Of a stretch of DNA of 64,000 bases, positions 1 through 10,014 are shown in pieces. Each line of letters opens with the position of its first letter. The stretch's first letter is position 1. The DNA is taken from NCBI GenBank assembly GCA_017504655.1, contig JAFVQT010000028.1, positions 47,537 through 111,536 of the forward strand, written 5' to 3'. A program made the translations under genes and the position numbers. Origin of the DNA: Clostridia bacterium (GTDB lineage Bacteria; Bacillota; Clostridia; Christensenellales; Borkfalkiaceae). The notes below the pieces were generated by a model. It had not been told where the DNA came from. It saw nothing but the letters and a program-made list of their open reading frames with translations, and made no database searches.

Positions 1-184
1 TCCGTTTGTAACGAGTGGCTTAAGAATAGGTACTCCTGCAGTTACCTCAAGAGGCTTTAAAGAGCCCGAGATGAAGCTTATCGCAAGATGGCTCAAGCTC
101 ATTGCAGAGGATTTCGAGGGCAACAGAGAAAGGGTTACTCAAGAGGTTGCCGAGCTTTGTAAAAAATTCCCCATATACGCTTAA
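1..184 (+). CDS. glyA: Serine hydroxymethyltransferase, C-terminal end (partial)
   Basis: An open frame enters from the left edge of the window and stops at TAA 182-184. It contains [19 protein letters not shown], the C-terminal small-domain signature of PLP-dependent serine hydroxymethyltransferase; the Arg in SGLRIGT binds the substrate carboxylate in this family. The enzyme converts serine and tetrahydrofolate to glycine and 5,10-methylene-THF. Only about 60 residues are in the window. purD starts 12 bases downstream, so glycine and one-carbon supply are probably co-transcribed with purine synthesis. Confidence 0.9.
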   Translation, partial: PFVTSGLRIGTPAVTSRGFKEPEMKLIARWLKLIAEDFEGNRERVTQEVAELCKKFPIYA

Positions 185-196
185 AGGAGAAAAGCA

Positions 197-1471
197 TTGA
201 AAATACTCGTAATTGGCGGTGGCGGCAGAGAGCACGCCGTTATAAAAGCTTTAAAAAAGAATAATAAAATAGAAAAAATTTACGCAGCTCCCGGCAACGG
301 TGGAATATCCTCCGATGCCGAGTGTGTAAATATCGGCGCAAAGGATATTGATAAAATTGTAGAATTTGCAGTAGAAAATAAAATCGATTATGCGGTGGTA
401 ACACCCGATGACCCACTTGTTTTGGGTGCGGTTGACGCTTTAAACGCAAAGGGTATACCGTGCTTTGGGCCGAGTAAATCGGCTGCGATAATCGAGGGTA
501 GCAAGGCTTTTTCAAAGGAGCTTATGAAAAAGTACAATATCCCTACGGCGACCTACGAGATATTCGGCGACGAGGATAAAGCTATAGAATATTTAAAGAC
601 TCAGAAATTCCCAATCGTTATAAAGGCAGACGGATTAGCGCTTGGTAAAGGCGTAATCATTGCTAAAACCTACGCCGAAGCAATAGATGCGGTTAAGTCT
701 ATGATGAGTGATAAGGTTTTCGGCGCAAGTGGCGATAACGTTGTTATAGAGGAGTTTTTGACCGGACCTGAGGTTTCCGTGCTTGCCTTTACAGACGGCA
801 AAACCGTTGTTCCGATGGTTTCTTCAATGGACCATAAAAGAGCAAAGGACGGTGACGAGGGCTTAAATACGGGCGGTATGGGAACGGTTGCCCCCAATCC
901 GTATTATACCGAGGACATAGCAAGGATTTGTGAGGAAAAGATTTTCCTTCCTACCGTAAACGCTATGAACGCCGAGGGAAGAACCTTTAAGGGTTGCTTG
1001 TATTTCGGACTTATGATAACTTCCGACGGACCTAAGGTTATAGAGTATAACTGCCGTTTCGGGGATCCCGAAACACAGGTAGTGCTTCCGCTTTTGGAAA
1101 GTGATTTATTAACGGTTATGCAAGCCGTAACCGAAGAAAGACTTTCCGAGGTTGAGGTTAAATTCAGCAAAAAGAGTGCTTGCTGTATAATAATGGCGTC
1201 GGACGGATATCCGTCGGCTTACGGCAAGGGCTACGAGATAGATATTCCAAGCGAGGTAGAGTCGTCCGTTTACGTTGCGGGTGCAAGCTTAAAGGGCGAA
1301 AAGCTCGTTACGAGCGGTGGCAGAGTGCTTGGAGTTACGGCGGTGGAGAACGATTTGCAAACTGCAATTTCTTCGGCGTACAAAAAGGTTGAAAAAATTT
1401 CATTCGCAAACGCATTTTACCGCAAGGATATAGGGCAAAGGGCTCTCAAGGCTCTTACGGAGGACAAATAA
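197..1471 (+). CDS. purD: Phosphoribosylamine-glycine ligase (GAR synthetase)
   Basis: Catalyses ATP-dependent ligation of glycine to 5-phosphoribosylamine, the second step of de novo purine synthesis, in the cytoplasm. At 424 aa it has the usual length of monofunctional PurD. The N-terminus KILVIGGGGREHAV is the family signature; the ATP-grasp core follows (KADGLALGKGVIIA, then EEFLTGPEVSVLAF), with the metal-binding stretch EYNCRFGDPETQ. The start is TTG at 197, chosen because an AAGGAGA ribosome site lies just upstream and the frame begins directly with the conserved motif. The stop overlaps the purL ATG by one base, so the two are translationally coupled. Confidence 0.95.
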   Translation: MKILVIGGGGREHAVIKALKKNNKIEKIYAAPGNGGISSDAECVNIGAKDIDKIVEFAVENKIDYAVVTPDDPLVLGAVDALNAKGIPCFGPSKSAAIIEGSKAFSKELMKKYNIPTATYEIFGDEDKAIEYLKTQKFPIVIKADGLALGKGVIIAKTYAEAIDAVKSMMSDKVFGASGDNVVIEEFLTGPEVSVLAFTDGKTVVPMVSSMDHKRAKDGDEGLNTGGMGTVAPNPYYTEDIARICEEKIFLPTVNAMNAEGRTFKGCLYFGLMITSDGPKVIEYNCRFGDPETQVVLPLLESDLLTVMQAVTEERLSEVEVKFSKKSACCIIMASDGYPSAYGKGYEIDIPSEVESSVYVAGASLKGEKLVTSGGRVLGVTAVENDLQTAISSAYKKVEKISFANAFYRKDIGQRALKALTEDK

Positions 1472-4400
1472 TGGTATACAGAATATTCGTTGAAAAGAAG
1501 GACGGGCTTGCGCACGAGGCAAATGCTCTTTTAAACGAGCTTACCAATTTAGTTGGCATCAAGGGCTTAAAAAGTGTAAGAATTTTAAACCGTTACGATG
1601 CCGAGCGTATATCGGAAGAGGTTTTTAATCAGTCGGTAAATACCGTATTTTCCGAGCCTCAGTTAGACGCTGTAACCGCAAATCCCGATTTTAAGGGTGA
1701 CGCAGTATTTGCAGTAGAATATCTTCCCGGTCAATTTGACCAAAGGGCAGACAGCGCCGCGCAGTGTATTCAAATTGCATCGCTTGGCGAAAGACCTATT
1801 ATCCGTTCTGCAAAGGTTTACGTTTTAGGTGGTGAGCTTTCTTCGGCAGACGTTGAAGAGATAAAAAAATACGTTATCAATCCCGTTGAGGCAAGAGAGG
1901 CATCTATGCAAAAGCCCGAAACGTTGGTTGCCGTTTACGACATTCCCGAAACGGTTGCTGTTTTAGACGGCTTTATTGAATTAGACGAAAACGGCCTTGC
2001 CGAGTTTATCAAGAAAAACGGCTTGGCTATGGATATAGACGATATTAAATTCTGTCAGAAATACTTTATTTCGGAAAAGAGAAATCCAACCATTACCGAA
2101 ATTAAAATGATTGACACCTATTGGTCTGACCACTGCAGACACACGACATTCTTAACGACTATCGATAGCGTTAAGTTCGAGGACGAGCTTTTGGAAAAGA
2201 CCTATAACGAATATTTAAACGCGAGAAAGGAGCTTGGCAGAACAAAGCCCGTAAACCTTATGGACGTTGCTACTCTTGCGGTTAAATATCTTAAAAAGCA
2301 CGGCAAATTAGACAAGCTTGACGAGTCTGAAGAAATAAACGCTTGTACTGTAAAAATTGAGGTTGAAGCAGATGGCAAAAAAGAGCCTTGGCTTTTACTT
2401 TTCAAAAACGAAACTCACAACCACCCAACGGAGATAGAGCCGTTCGGTGGCGCAGCAACCTGTATAGGAGGAGCAATACGTGACCCACTTTCGGGCAGGT
2501 CGTACGTATACGCGGCTATGCGTGTTACAGGCGCAGCCAATCCTTTAAAGCCTATTGATGAAACCATCAAGGGCAAGCTCCCTCAAAGAAAAATCGTTCA
2601 GACAGCAGCTGCAGGCTATTCGTCATACGGTAACCAAATCGGTCTTGCAACCGGTATGGTAAACGAGCTTTATCACGACGGCTACGCTGCAAAGCGTATG
2701 GAAATCGGTGCAGTTATTGCAGCAGCTCCTCAAGAAAACGTTAGAAGAGAAAGACCGGAAGACGGAGATATCGTTATTCTTCTTGGCGGAAGAACGGGCA
2801 GAGACGGATGCGGCGGTGCAACGGGCTCGTCTAAAAAGCATACCGTTCAATCGCTTGAAACCTGCGGTGCAGAGGTTCAAAAGGGTAACGCACCTGAAGA
2901 GAGAAAGCTTCAAAGGCTTTTCAGAAACGAGGAGGCAAGCAAGCTTATCAAGCGTTGTAACGACTTTGGCGCAGGCGGTGTATCTGTAGCGGTAGGCGAG
3001 CTTGCGGACGGATTAGATATCAACCTTAACGCAGTTCCTAAAAAATACGAGGGCTTAGACGGTACTGAGCTTGCTATAAGCGAATCTCAGGAGCGTATGG
3101 CAGTAGTGGTTGAGGCAAAGGACGTAGAGAGATTTATGGAGCTTGCCTTAACTGAAAACTTGGAGGCTACGGTTGTTGCTAAGGTTACCGAAGAACCAAG
3201 ACTCAGAATGCATTGGAACGGTAAAACCATAGTAGATATTTCAAGAGAATTCTTAAATTCAAACGGTGCAGAAAAGCATATAGATATAGCTCCTAAAAAG
3301 CCCGAGTGCTTTAAAAAGCCAATTCCCGAAAGCTTTGTTGACGGCTACAAGGCGCTAGCAGGCGACCTTAACGTTTGTTCTACGAGAGGGCTTTCGGAGA
3401 GATTTGACTCGACCATCGGCGCAGGCACAGTTTTGATGCCTTTCGGTGGTAAAAATCAACTTACTCCAATTCAAGCTATGGTGCATAAAATCTCTATGGA
3501 GAAAAAGCACACAGACGACTGTTCATATATGGCGTGGGGCTACAACCCATTTATCGCAGAAAAGAGCCCATATCACAGCGCATATCTTGCAGTAGTAGAA
3601 AGCGTTGCAAAGATGGTTGCTACGGGTGCGGAATTTAAAGACGTTTACTTAACCTTCCAGGAGTATTTTGAAAAGCCAAATAAAGACGGCGCAAGATGGG
3701 GTAAGCCTCTTTCTGCACTTCTCGGTGCATTCAAGGCTCAGCTCGATTACGGCATAGGCGCAATCGGCGGAAAGGATTCTATGAGCGGTTCGTTTGAGGA
3801 TTTAGACGTTCCGCCGACACTCGTGTCGTTTGCCGTCACTACGGGTAAAACCGACGACGTTATTTCAAACGATTTCAAAAAAGCGGGTAGCAAGGTATAT
3901 CTTGTATCTCCCGAAATTGACGAAAACGGACTTCCCGTTGCAGATAGCGTTATTGCAAACTTCAACAAGCTCACGTCTTGGATGAGAGCAGGCAAGGTTC
4001 TTTCTTGTTGGACTCCTACCTACGGTGGCGTTGCAGAGGGCGTTTTAAAAATGTGCTTAGGCAACGGCTTGGGCTTTGAGTACGAGGACATTTCAAATGA
4101 AAAGGTGTTCGGCTACAACTACGGCGCGTTTATAATTGAAGCGAGCGATAATTTAGATGCTGAGCTTTTAGGTACTGTAAAGGCTGATGCAAATATTATA
4201 AAGGGCGGACAATCGGTTAGCCTTGCAGAGCTTAGCAAAGCTTACGAGCAAAAGCTTGAAAGCGTATTTCCCGTCAAAGAAAACGGCGGTAAGATTTTAG
4301 AAAATTTCTCGTACGAGGCAAAAGAGAGAGTTGCTCCTGCAATTAAGGTTGCAAGGCCCAAGGTGCTTATCCCCGTATTCCCGGGTACAAACTGTGAGTT

Positions 4401-5154
4401 TGATACTGCAAAGGTAATGGAGGATGCGGGCGCGAAAGCTGAAATTTTTGTAATAAACAACTTAACTCAAGACGGAATTCAAAGAAGTGTAGAGGAGTTT
4501 TCTCAAAAGCTCGCTACCTCTCAAATGGTATTCGTTCCGGGTGGATTCTCGGGTGGCGACGAGCCGGACGGTTCGGGTAAGTTTATAATGGCTTTCTTCA
4601 GAAATGCTCAGGTAAAAGAGGAAATAGAGAGATTGCTCGGCAGAAGAGACGGTCTTATGGCAGGTATTTGCAACGGATTCCAAGCTCTCGTTAAGCTCGG
4701 CTTAGTGCCTTTCGGCAAGATAGTAGAGCCAAACGAAAGCAATCCTACGCTTACTTACAACACTATTTCCCGTCACCAATCAAAGCTCGTCAGAATAAGA
4801 ATTGCATCTAACAAATCCCCATGGCTTTCGGCAACTAACGTGGGCGACGTTTTCACAGTTCCCATTTCTCACGGCGAGGGTAGATTCTTAGCCGATGAAA
4901 AGACGGTACGTCTTTTGGCTGCAAACGGTCAGATTGCAACTCAATACGTTGATTTTAACGGAAACGCAACCTCGGATATAAGGTTTAATCCTAACGATTC
5001 GGTTTATGCAATCGAGGGTATAACCTCTCCTGACGGCAGAGTGTTCGGCAAGATGGGACACAGCGAAAGAATAGGAAGAAATCTTTATAAAAACGTTATC
5101 GGCGAGTATGATATGAAGATGTTTGAAAGTGCAGTATCGTACTTTAAAAAGTAA
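1471..5154 (+). CDS. purL: Phosphoribosylformylglycinamidine synthase, single-chain form
   Basis: Converts FGAR, glutamine and ATP to FGAM. At 1227 aa this is the long single-chain type found in clostridia and streptococci, with PurS-like, PurL and PurQ parts fused. The synthetase core shows FKNETHNHPTEIEPFGGAA and DFGAGGVSVAVGELADG. A class I glutaminase domain occupies roughly the last 260 residues: the nucleophile Cys is in AGICNGFQ near residue 1066, and the His is in PISHGEGRF near residue 1132. It starts on the last base of the purD stop codon. No separate purS or purQ is needed. Confidence 0.95.
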   Translation: MVYRIFVEKKDGLAHEANALLNELTNLVGIKGLKSVRILNRYDAERISEEVFNQSVNTVFSEPQLDAVTANPDFKGDAVFAVEYLPGQFDQRADSAAQCIQIASLGERPIIRSAKVYVLGGELSSADVEEIKKYVINPVEAREASMQKPETLVAVYDIPETVAVLDGFIELDENGLAEFIKKNGLAMDIDDIKFCQKYFISEKRNPTITEIKMIDTYWSDHCRHTTFLTTIDSVKFEDELLEKTYNEYLNARKELGRTKPVNLMDVATLAVKYLKKHGKLDKLDESEEINACTVKIEVEADGKKEPWLLLFKNETHNHPTEIEPFGGAATCIGGAIRDPLSGRSYVYAAMRVTGAANPLKPIDETIKGKLPQRKIVQTAAAGYSSYGNQIGLATGMVNELYHDGYAAKRMEIGAVIAAAPQENVRRERPEDGDIVILLGGRTGRDGCGGATGSSKKHTVQSLETCGAEVQKGNAPEERKLQRLFRNEEASKLIKRCNDFGAGGVSVAVGELADGLDINLNAVPKKYEGLDGTELAISESQERMAVVVEAKDVERFMELALTENLEATVVAKVTEEPRLRMHWNGKTIVDISREFLNSNGAEKHIDIAPKKPECFKKPIPESFVDGYKALAGDLNVCSTRGLSERFDSTIGAGTVLMPFGGKNQLTPIQAMVHKISMEKKHTDDCSYMAWGYNPFIAEKSPYHSAYLAVVESVAKMVATGAEFKDVYLTFQEYFEKPNKDGARWGKPLSALLGAFKAQLDYGIGAIGGKDSMSGSFEDLDVPPTLVSFAVTTGKTDDVISNDFKKAGSKVYLVSPEIDENGLPVADSVIANFNKLTSWMRAGKVLSCWTPTYGGVAEGVLKMCLGNGLGFEYEDISNEKVFGYNYGAFIIEASDNLDAELLGTVKADANIIKGGQSVSLAELSKAYEQKLESVFPVKENGGKILENFSYEAKERVAPAIKVARPKVLIPVFPGTNCEFDTAKVMEDAGAKAEIFVINNLTQDGIQRSVEEFSQKLATSQMVFVPGGFSGGDEPDGSGKFIMAFFRNAQVKEEIERLLGRRDGLMAGICNGFQALVKLGLVPFGKIVEPNESNPTLTYNTISRHQSKLVRIRIASNKSPWLSATNVGDVFTVPISHGEGRFLADEKTVRLLAANGQIATQYVDFNGNATSDIRFNPNDSVYAIEGITSPDGRVFGKMGHSERIGRNLYKNVIGEYDMKMFESAVSYFKK

Positions 5155-5208
5155 GCGCGATAAAAATATAAGAGCTAATTAACATAATAAATTTAGGAGA
5201 AAATACAA

Positions 5209-6882
5209 ATGGCATATTTAAGCGATATTGAAATTGCTCAGGCAACCCCAATGAAGCCTATTACCGAAATTGCAAAGGTAGTGGGTATTCACGACGATTA
5301 CCTTGAACCGTACGGTAAATATAAGGCTAAAATTGACTATAACGTTCTCGGTACAACCGGAAGAAAAAACGGCAAGCTCGTGCTTGTTACCGCAATCACC
5401 CCAACTCCCGCGGGCGAAGGTAAAACCACCACGACCATAGGCCTTGCCGACGGACTCAGAAAAATCGGCAAAAACTCTGTCGTAGCACTTCGCGAGCCCT
5501 CTTTAGGCCCTGTTTTCGGTGTTAAAGGCGGTGCGGCAGGCGGTGGATACGCGCAGGTTGTTCCTATGGAGGATATTAACCTTCACTTTACCGGTGACTT
5601 CCACGCAATCGGCGCAGCAAATAACCTTTTGGCTGCAATGCTTGACAATCATATTTATCAAGGCAATAAGTTAAACATCGACCCAAGAAGAATTACTTGG
5701 AGAAGATGCGTTGACATGAACGACCGTCAGCTTCGTTTCGTAACCGACGGTCTTGGCGGAAGAGTAAACGGTGTTCCCCGTGAGGACGGCTACGATATTA
5801 CCGTAGCATCAGAAATTATGGCAGTATTCTGCCTCGCAAGCGATATCGATGACTTAAAGGCAAGACTTTCAAGAATCGTAGTAGGATATACCTATGACGA
5901 AAAGCCGGTAACGGCAGGTCAGCTTAACGCCGTTGGTGCGATGGCTGCTCTTTTAAAGGATGCTTTAAAGCCAAACCTCGTTCAGACGTTAGAGGGTACT
6001 CCTGCGTTTGTTCACGGTGGACCTTTTGCTAATATTGCGCACGGCTGTAACTCCGTTATAGCTACTAAGATGGCTATGGAATTTGGCGACTACGCCATTA
6101 CCGAGGCGGGCTTTGGTGCTGACCTTGGTGCAGAAAAATTCCTTGATATCAAGTGCAGATACGCAGGTCTTACCCCTGATGCAGTAGTTATGGTTGCTAC
6201 GGTCAGAGCATTAAAGATGCACGGCGGAATGCTTAAAACCGAGCTTAATAACGAAAATCTCGAGGCTCTTGAAAAGGGTATTCCAAACCTTCTCCGTCAC
6301 GTATCTAACATTAAAAACGTATACAAGCTTCCATGCGTGGTTGCCGTTAACAGATTCCCAACCGATACGGATGCAGAAATCAATCTTGTTATCGAAAAAT
6401 GCAAGACTCTCGGCGTAAACGTAGTGTTATCGACTGTTTGGGCTGACGGTGGCGAGGGCGGTAAGGCTATGGCTGAGGCCGTTGTTAAGCTTTGCGAAGA
6501 ACCTAAGGATTTCACCTTCAGCTACGAGCTTGATGAAACAATCGAAAAGAAAATCGAAAACGTTGTAACTAAGGTTTACGGTGGTGTAGGCGTAAACTTC
6601 ACGCCAATTGCTAAAAAGCAAATTGCAACCTTAAAGGAGCTTGGTTACGATAAAATTCCCGTTTGTATGGCTAAAACTCAATACAGCTTCTCGGACGACC
6701 CTGTAAAGATTGGTGCGCCCGAGGGGTTCGTTGTTACCGTAAGAAACGTAAAGGTTTCTGCAGGCGCAGGCTTTATCGTTGTCTTGACGGGTGATATAAT
6801 GACTATGCCGGGTCTTCCAAAGGTTCCTGCTGCCGAAAGGATTGACGTAGATTCCAGCGGTAAGATTTCGGGCTTGTTCTAA
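5209..6882 (+). CDS. fhs: Formate-tetrahydrofolate ligase
   Basis: Makes 10-formyl-THF from formate, THF and ATP, supplying formyl groups for the two purine transformylation steps and for formyl-Met. At 557 aa it is full length for Fhs. The P-loop [18 protein letters not shown] is near residues 65-82, followed by [19 protein letters not shown] and the family segment [15 protein letters not shown]. An AGGAG site precedes the ATG. It follows purL by 54 bases on the same strand and ends in a terminator, so it is probably the last gene of the glyA-purD-purL-fhs unit. Confidence 0.96.
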   Translation: MAYLSDIEIAQATPMKPITEIAKVVGIHDDYLEPYGKYKAKIDYNVLGTTGRKNGKLVLVTAITPTPAGEGKTTTTIGLADGLRKIGKNSVVALREPSLGPVFGVKGGAAGGGYAQVVPMEDINLHFTGDFHAIGAANNLLAAMLDNHIYQGNKLNIDPRRITWRRCVDMNDRQLRFVTDGLGGRVNGVPREDGYDITVASEIMAVFCLASDIDDLKARLSRIVVGYTYDEKPVTAGQLNAVGAMAALLKDALKPNLVQTLEGTPAFVHGGPFANIAHGCNSVIATKMAMEFGDYAITEAGFGADLGAEKFLDIKCRYAGLTPDAVVMVATVRALKMHGGMLKTELNNENLEALEKGIPNLLRHVSNIKNVYKLPCVVAVNRFPTDTDAEINLVIEKCKTLGVNVVLSTVWADGGEGGKAMAEAVVKLCEEPKDFTFSYELDETIEKKIENVVTKVYGGVGVNFTPIAKKQIATLKELGYDKIPVCMAKTQYSFSDDPVKIGAPEGFVVTVRNVKVSAGAGFIVVLTGDIMTMPGLPKVPAAERIDVDSSGKISGLF

Positions 6883-6889
6883 AGACTAA

Positions 6890-6924
6890 AAAGACAAGTG
6901 CCTTTTTAAGGTACTTGTCTCTTT
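6890..6924 (+). terminator. Rho-independent terminator after fhs
   Basis: An inverted repeat built from AAGACAAGTGCC and GGTACTTGTCT around a short T-rich loop, followed by CTTT. It separates the fhs unit from guaB. Confidence 0.75.
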
Positions 6925-6959
6925 GCTTGTTTTGATTACATTAAAAGGAGAAAATTCAC

Positions 6960-8465
6960 ATGGCAAAATTTATCAATGAACCGTCACATACCTTTAACGA
7001 ATATTTGCTTATTCCCGGTTATTCTTCTGCAGAGTGTATTCCTGCAAACGTAAGTTTAAAAACCCCTCTTGTTAAGTATAAGAAAGGTGAAAAACCAGCA
7101 ATAGAAATGAATATTCCTATGGTTTCTGCTATAATGCAGTCTGTATCGGGAGATAGACTTGCAGTTGCTCTTGCTACGGAAGGTGGTGTATCTTTCATTT
7201 ATGGTTCACAATCTATTGAAGACCAAGCAGCAATGGTAAAAAGAGCAAAGACTCATAAAGCAGGCTTTGTAAAGAGCGATTCTAACGTTCGCCCAGACAC
7301 AACCTTAGCAGAAGTTGTAGCATTAAAAGAGGCAACCGGTCACTCTACTATCGCTGTAACTGAAGATGGTACTGCTGACGGTAAACTCGTTGGTATTGTA
7401 ACCAGCAGAGATTACAGAGTTTCAAGAATGAGCCCCGACACCTTGGTAGAGGATTTTATGACTCCGTTTGAAAATCTTATCACTGCTCCCGAGGGAACCT
7501 CTTTAAAGGAGGCAAACGACATTATTTGGGATCATAAATTAAACTCCCTTCCTATCGTTTCTAAAGACCAAAAACTTTGCTATTTTGTATTTAGAAAAGA
7601 CTATGATACACACAAGCAAAACCCAAATGAACTTTTAGATTCTTCTAAACGTTACGTTGTAGGCGCAGGCATCAATACGAGAGATTATGCGGAGAGAATT
7701 CCCGCTCTTTTAGAGGCGGGCGTAGACGTGCTTTGTATCGACTCCTCAGAGGGCTTTTCAGAATGGCAAAAGAGAACTATTGCTTGGGTTAGAGAGCATT
7801 ACGGTGACAACGTTAAAATCGGTGCAGGTAACGTTGTAGACGCAGCAGGCTTTAGATTTTTGGCAGATTGCGGTGCAGATTTTATAAAGGTCGGTATCGG
7901 CGGAGGCTCTATTTGTATCACACGTGAAACTAAGGGTATCGGCCGTGGACAAGCAACTGCACTTATCGAAGTATGTGCAGAGCGTGATAGATATTTTGAA
8001 GAAACCGGTGTTTATATTCCGGTATGTTCAGACGGTGGTATAGTTTACGACCATCATATTACTTTATCGCTTGCAATGGGTGCTGATTTCGTAATGCTTG
8101 GTAGATACTTTGCAAGATTCGACGAAAGCCCGTCTAACAAGGTTTCTATTGGTGGAACTTACTATAAAGAGTATTGGGGCGAAGGCTCTGCAAGAGCAAG
8201 AAACTGGCAAAGATACGACCTCGGTGGCGATAAGAAACTTTCTTTTGAAGAAGGCGTAGATTCTTACGTTCCATATGCAGGTTCACTCAAAGACAACGTT
8301 GCAATGTCTCTTGCAAAGGTTCGTTCAACCATGTGTAACTGTGGTGCACTTTCTATTCCGGAACTTCAAGAAAAGGCTGTTCTCACCCTCGTTTCTGCAA
8401 CGAGTATCGTTGAAGGTGGTGCTCACGACGTAATACAAAAGGATACTACAAATAAAATAAAGTAA
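6960..8465 (+). CDS. guaB: IMP dehydrogenase
   Basis: Oxidises IMP to XMP with NAD, the committed step to GMP. At 501 aa it has a TIM barrel interrupted by a CBS pair at about residues 100-215 ([21 protein letters not shown] is inside it). The catalytic Cys lies in [10 protein letters not shown] near residue 318, and IMP contacts are in [20 protein letters not shown]. An AAAAGGAG site precedes the ATG. guaA follows after 58 bases, so XMP formation and amination are encoded together. The sequence is closer to the clostridial and Bacteroidales style of IMPDH than to the E. coli type, judged by eye. Confidence 0.95.
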   Translation: MAKFINEPSHTFNEYLLIPGYSSAECIPANVSLKTPLVKYKKGEKPAIEMNIPMVSAIMQSVSGDRLAVALATEGGVSFIYGSQSIEDQAAMVKRAKTHKAGFVKSDSNVRPDTTLAEVVALKEATGHSTIAVTEDGTADGKLVGIVTSRDYRVSRMSPDTLVEDFMTPFENLITAPEGTSLKEANDIIWDHKLNSLPIVSKDQKLCYFVFRKDYDTHKQNPNELLDSSKRYVVGAGINTRDYAERIPALLEAGVDVLCIDSSEGFSEWQKRTIAWVREHYGDNVKIGAGNVVDAAGFRFLADCGADFIKVGIGGGSICITRETKGIGRGQATALIEVCAERDRYFEETGVYIPVCSDGGIVYDHHITLSLAMGADFVMLGRYFARFDESPSNKVSIGGTYYKEYWGEGSARARNWQRYDLGGDKKLSFEEGVDSYVPYAGSLKDNVAMSLAKVRSTMCNCGALSIPELQEKAVLTLVSATSIVEGGAHDVIQKDTTNKIK

Positions 8466-8523
8466 GCCTATAAGTCGTTTATTAACAAAATTTAAAGATA
8501 TTTTTATTCGGAGGATATATTAT

Positions 8524-9525
8524 ATGCAATCTAATATGCGTCCTGACGATATGCAAAGGATAACCACAAAAGAACTTGCCGATGCATTTATCGCCGAACA
8601 AGTAAAAGAAATTAGAGAACAAGTAGGAGATAAAAAAGTTCTCCTCGCTCTTTCTGGTGGCGTTGACTCGTCTGTTGTTGCTGCACTTTTAATTAAGGCT
8701 ATCGGCAAACAACTTATAAGCGTACACGTAAACCACGGTCTTATGAGAAAGAACGAATCTGAAAACGTAGTTGAGGTTTTCCGCAACCAGCTTGACGCAA
8801 ACCTTGTATACGTTGATGCAACTGATAGATTTTTAAATCTTCTTGCTAACGTTTCAGATCCGGAAACAAAGAGAAAAATTATCGGTAAAGAATTTATAAA
8901 CGTTTTTGCCGATGAAGCTCGTAAGTTAGAAGGTGTTGAATTCCTTGCTCAAGGAACAATTTATCCTGACATTTTAGAGAGTGTTAAGCAAGCAGAAGGC
9001 AAAAAGGCAGTAAAATCTCACCACAACGTTGGTGGTCTTCCCGATGACCTTCAATTTGAGCTCGTTGAGCCTATTAAGCTCCTTTTCAAAGACGAGGTAA
9101 GAGTAGTTGGAGAGGCTCTCGGTCTTCCTCACGGTATGGTATACCGTCAACCCTTCCCGGGTCCGGGGCTTGGCGTAAGATGCTTAGGCGCAATCACCCG
9201 TGACAGACTTCACGCTCTAAGAGAGGCTGATGCAATTTTACGTGAAGAATTCGACAAGTGTGGTTTAGCAGAAAAAGTATGGCAATATTTTGTTATTATA
9301 CCCGACGTAAAGAGCGTTGGCGTAAAAGACGATAGCCGTTACGAGGGCTGGCCTGCAATACTTCGTGCAGTTAACACTAAAGACGCAATGAGCGCGTCTA
9401 TCGAAGAAATCCCATATGCAGTGCTTCATAAAATTACCGCCCGTATCACAAGCGAGGTAGAGGGAATAAACAGAGTTTTATACGACATTACCCCAAAGCC
9501 TACCGGTACGATTGAGTGGGAGTGA
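8524..9525 (+). CDS. guaA: GMP synthase, ATP-pyrophosphatase and dimerisation part only
   Basis: Activates XMP by adenylation and aminates it to GMP. This 333-aa chain begins about 35 residues before the PP-loop LALSGGVDSSVVAALL and runs to the C-terminal dimerisation domain (HPFPGPGLGV-like YRQPFPGPGLGVRCLGA, ending TPKPTGTIEWE). The usual N-terminal class I glutaminase domain of about 190 residues is absent: only 58 bases separate guaB from this ATG, which has its own GGAGG site. The chain therefore resembles archaeal GuaAb. It must either use free ammonia or pair with a glutaminase encoded elsewhere. Frame and length look intact, so this is not a truncated pseudogene. Confidence 0.9.
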   Translation: MQSNMRPDDMQRITTKELADAFIAEQVKEIREQVGDKKVLLALSGGVDSSVVAALLIKAIGKQLISVHVNHGLMRKNESENVVEVFRNQLDANLVYVDATDRFLNLLANVSDPETKRKIIGKEFINVFADEARKLEGVEFLAQGTIYPDILESVKQAEGKKAVKSHHNVGGLPDDLQFELVEPIKLLFKDEVRVVGEALGLPHGMVYRQPFPGPGLGVRCLGAITRDRLHALREADAILREEFDKCGLAEKVWQYFVIIPDVKSVGVKDDSRYEGWPAILRAVNTKDAMSASIEEIPYAVLHKITARITSEVEGINRVLYDITPKPTGTIEWE

Positions 9526-9526
9526 G

Positions 9527-9683
9527 TTTTGCTATGCAAAACTCAACTATGATTGCCTGCGGCAAGTTATCAGTTATGATACGCTTCGCGTAGTTATGAT
9601 GTGCCTTCGGCACAGTTTGAAGTTACAAGGCAATCATATCATAACGCTTGCATAGCAAGCTCATAACATTTGGCAAGCCAAAT
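9527..9683. repeat. String of six small hairpins separated by TTATGAT/TCATAAC
   Basis: Six perfect short palindromes follow the guaA stop: 9527-9541, 9553-9565, 9580-9592 (TACGC-TTC-GCGTA), 9601-9613 (GTGCC-TTC-GGCAC), 9646-9660 (GCTTGC-ATA-GCAAGC) and 9668-9683. Linkers are variations of AGTTATGAT or its complement. A longer pairing, ATGATTGCCT (9549-9558) with AGGCAATCAT (9628-9637), encloses hairpins 3 and 4. The layout is that of a compact REP-like element rather than a terminator, and it leads directly into a broken S23-type gene. Confidence 0.75.
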
Positions 9684-9723
9684 TCATAACTCTAAACTAA
9701 AAATGCTTTTTTGGAGTTTTATT

Positions 9724-9822
9724 ATGTCAGATAGTGTATTAAGAAACAAATCCAAGGAATTCGCCAAAAGCATTATCTTTCTTTGCCGTGTCGTATGTTT
9801 GTTTCATCGGTTACTACATTAA
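9724..9822 (+). pseudogene. Four-helix-bundle (S23-type) protein, N-terminal remnant
   Basis: The frame from ATG 9724 reads MSDSVLRNKSKEFAKSIIFL and then CR. This matches the start of small four-helix-bundle proteins of the 23S rRNA intervening-sequence (S23) family. After residue 22 the similarity is lost and the frame stops at 9822, giving 32 codons instead of about 115-125. The rest of the gene is missing. A strong terminator follows at 9841. The upstream hairpin string may belong to the same element. The family call rests on one helix, so it is moderately sure. Confidence 0.5.
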
Positions 9823-9840
9823 AGAAAAAATAAGGCTTTT

Positions 9841-9875
9841 AAGTGGCCCCGAAGCATTATTCAGGGCCACTTTTT
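9841..9875 (+). terminator. Rho-independent terminator
   Basis: AAGTGGCCC and GGGCCACTT form a 9-bp stem followed by TTTTG. It probably ends the guaB-guaA transcript and the broken four-helix gene. Confidence 0.8.
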
Positions 9876-10014
9876 GCATTTTTTGCGTAACATGTGTCGA
9901 AAAACCACAGTTCGTTTGAGCCGTGGCTTTCTGATAGAAATGCCTCGCTCTTTTACGGCTCTTTTTGGCACGAGGGCATATATTTATTGAATGTATCTAA
10001 GATCTACAATGCGA

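Noticed and set aside
8524..9525. Frameshifted or truncated guaA
   Set aside because: The start has its own good ribosome site, the domain boundary is clean, and no remnant of a glutaminase domain is found upstream.
9527..9683. Multiple rho-independent terminators of guaA
   Set aside because: None of the six hairpins has a T-run; the real terminator is at 9841.
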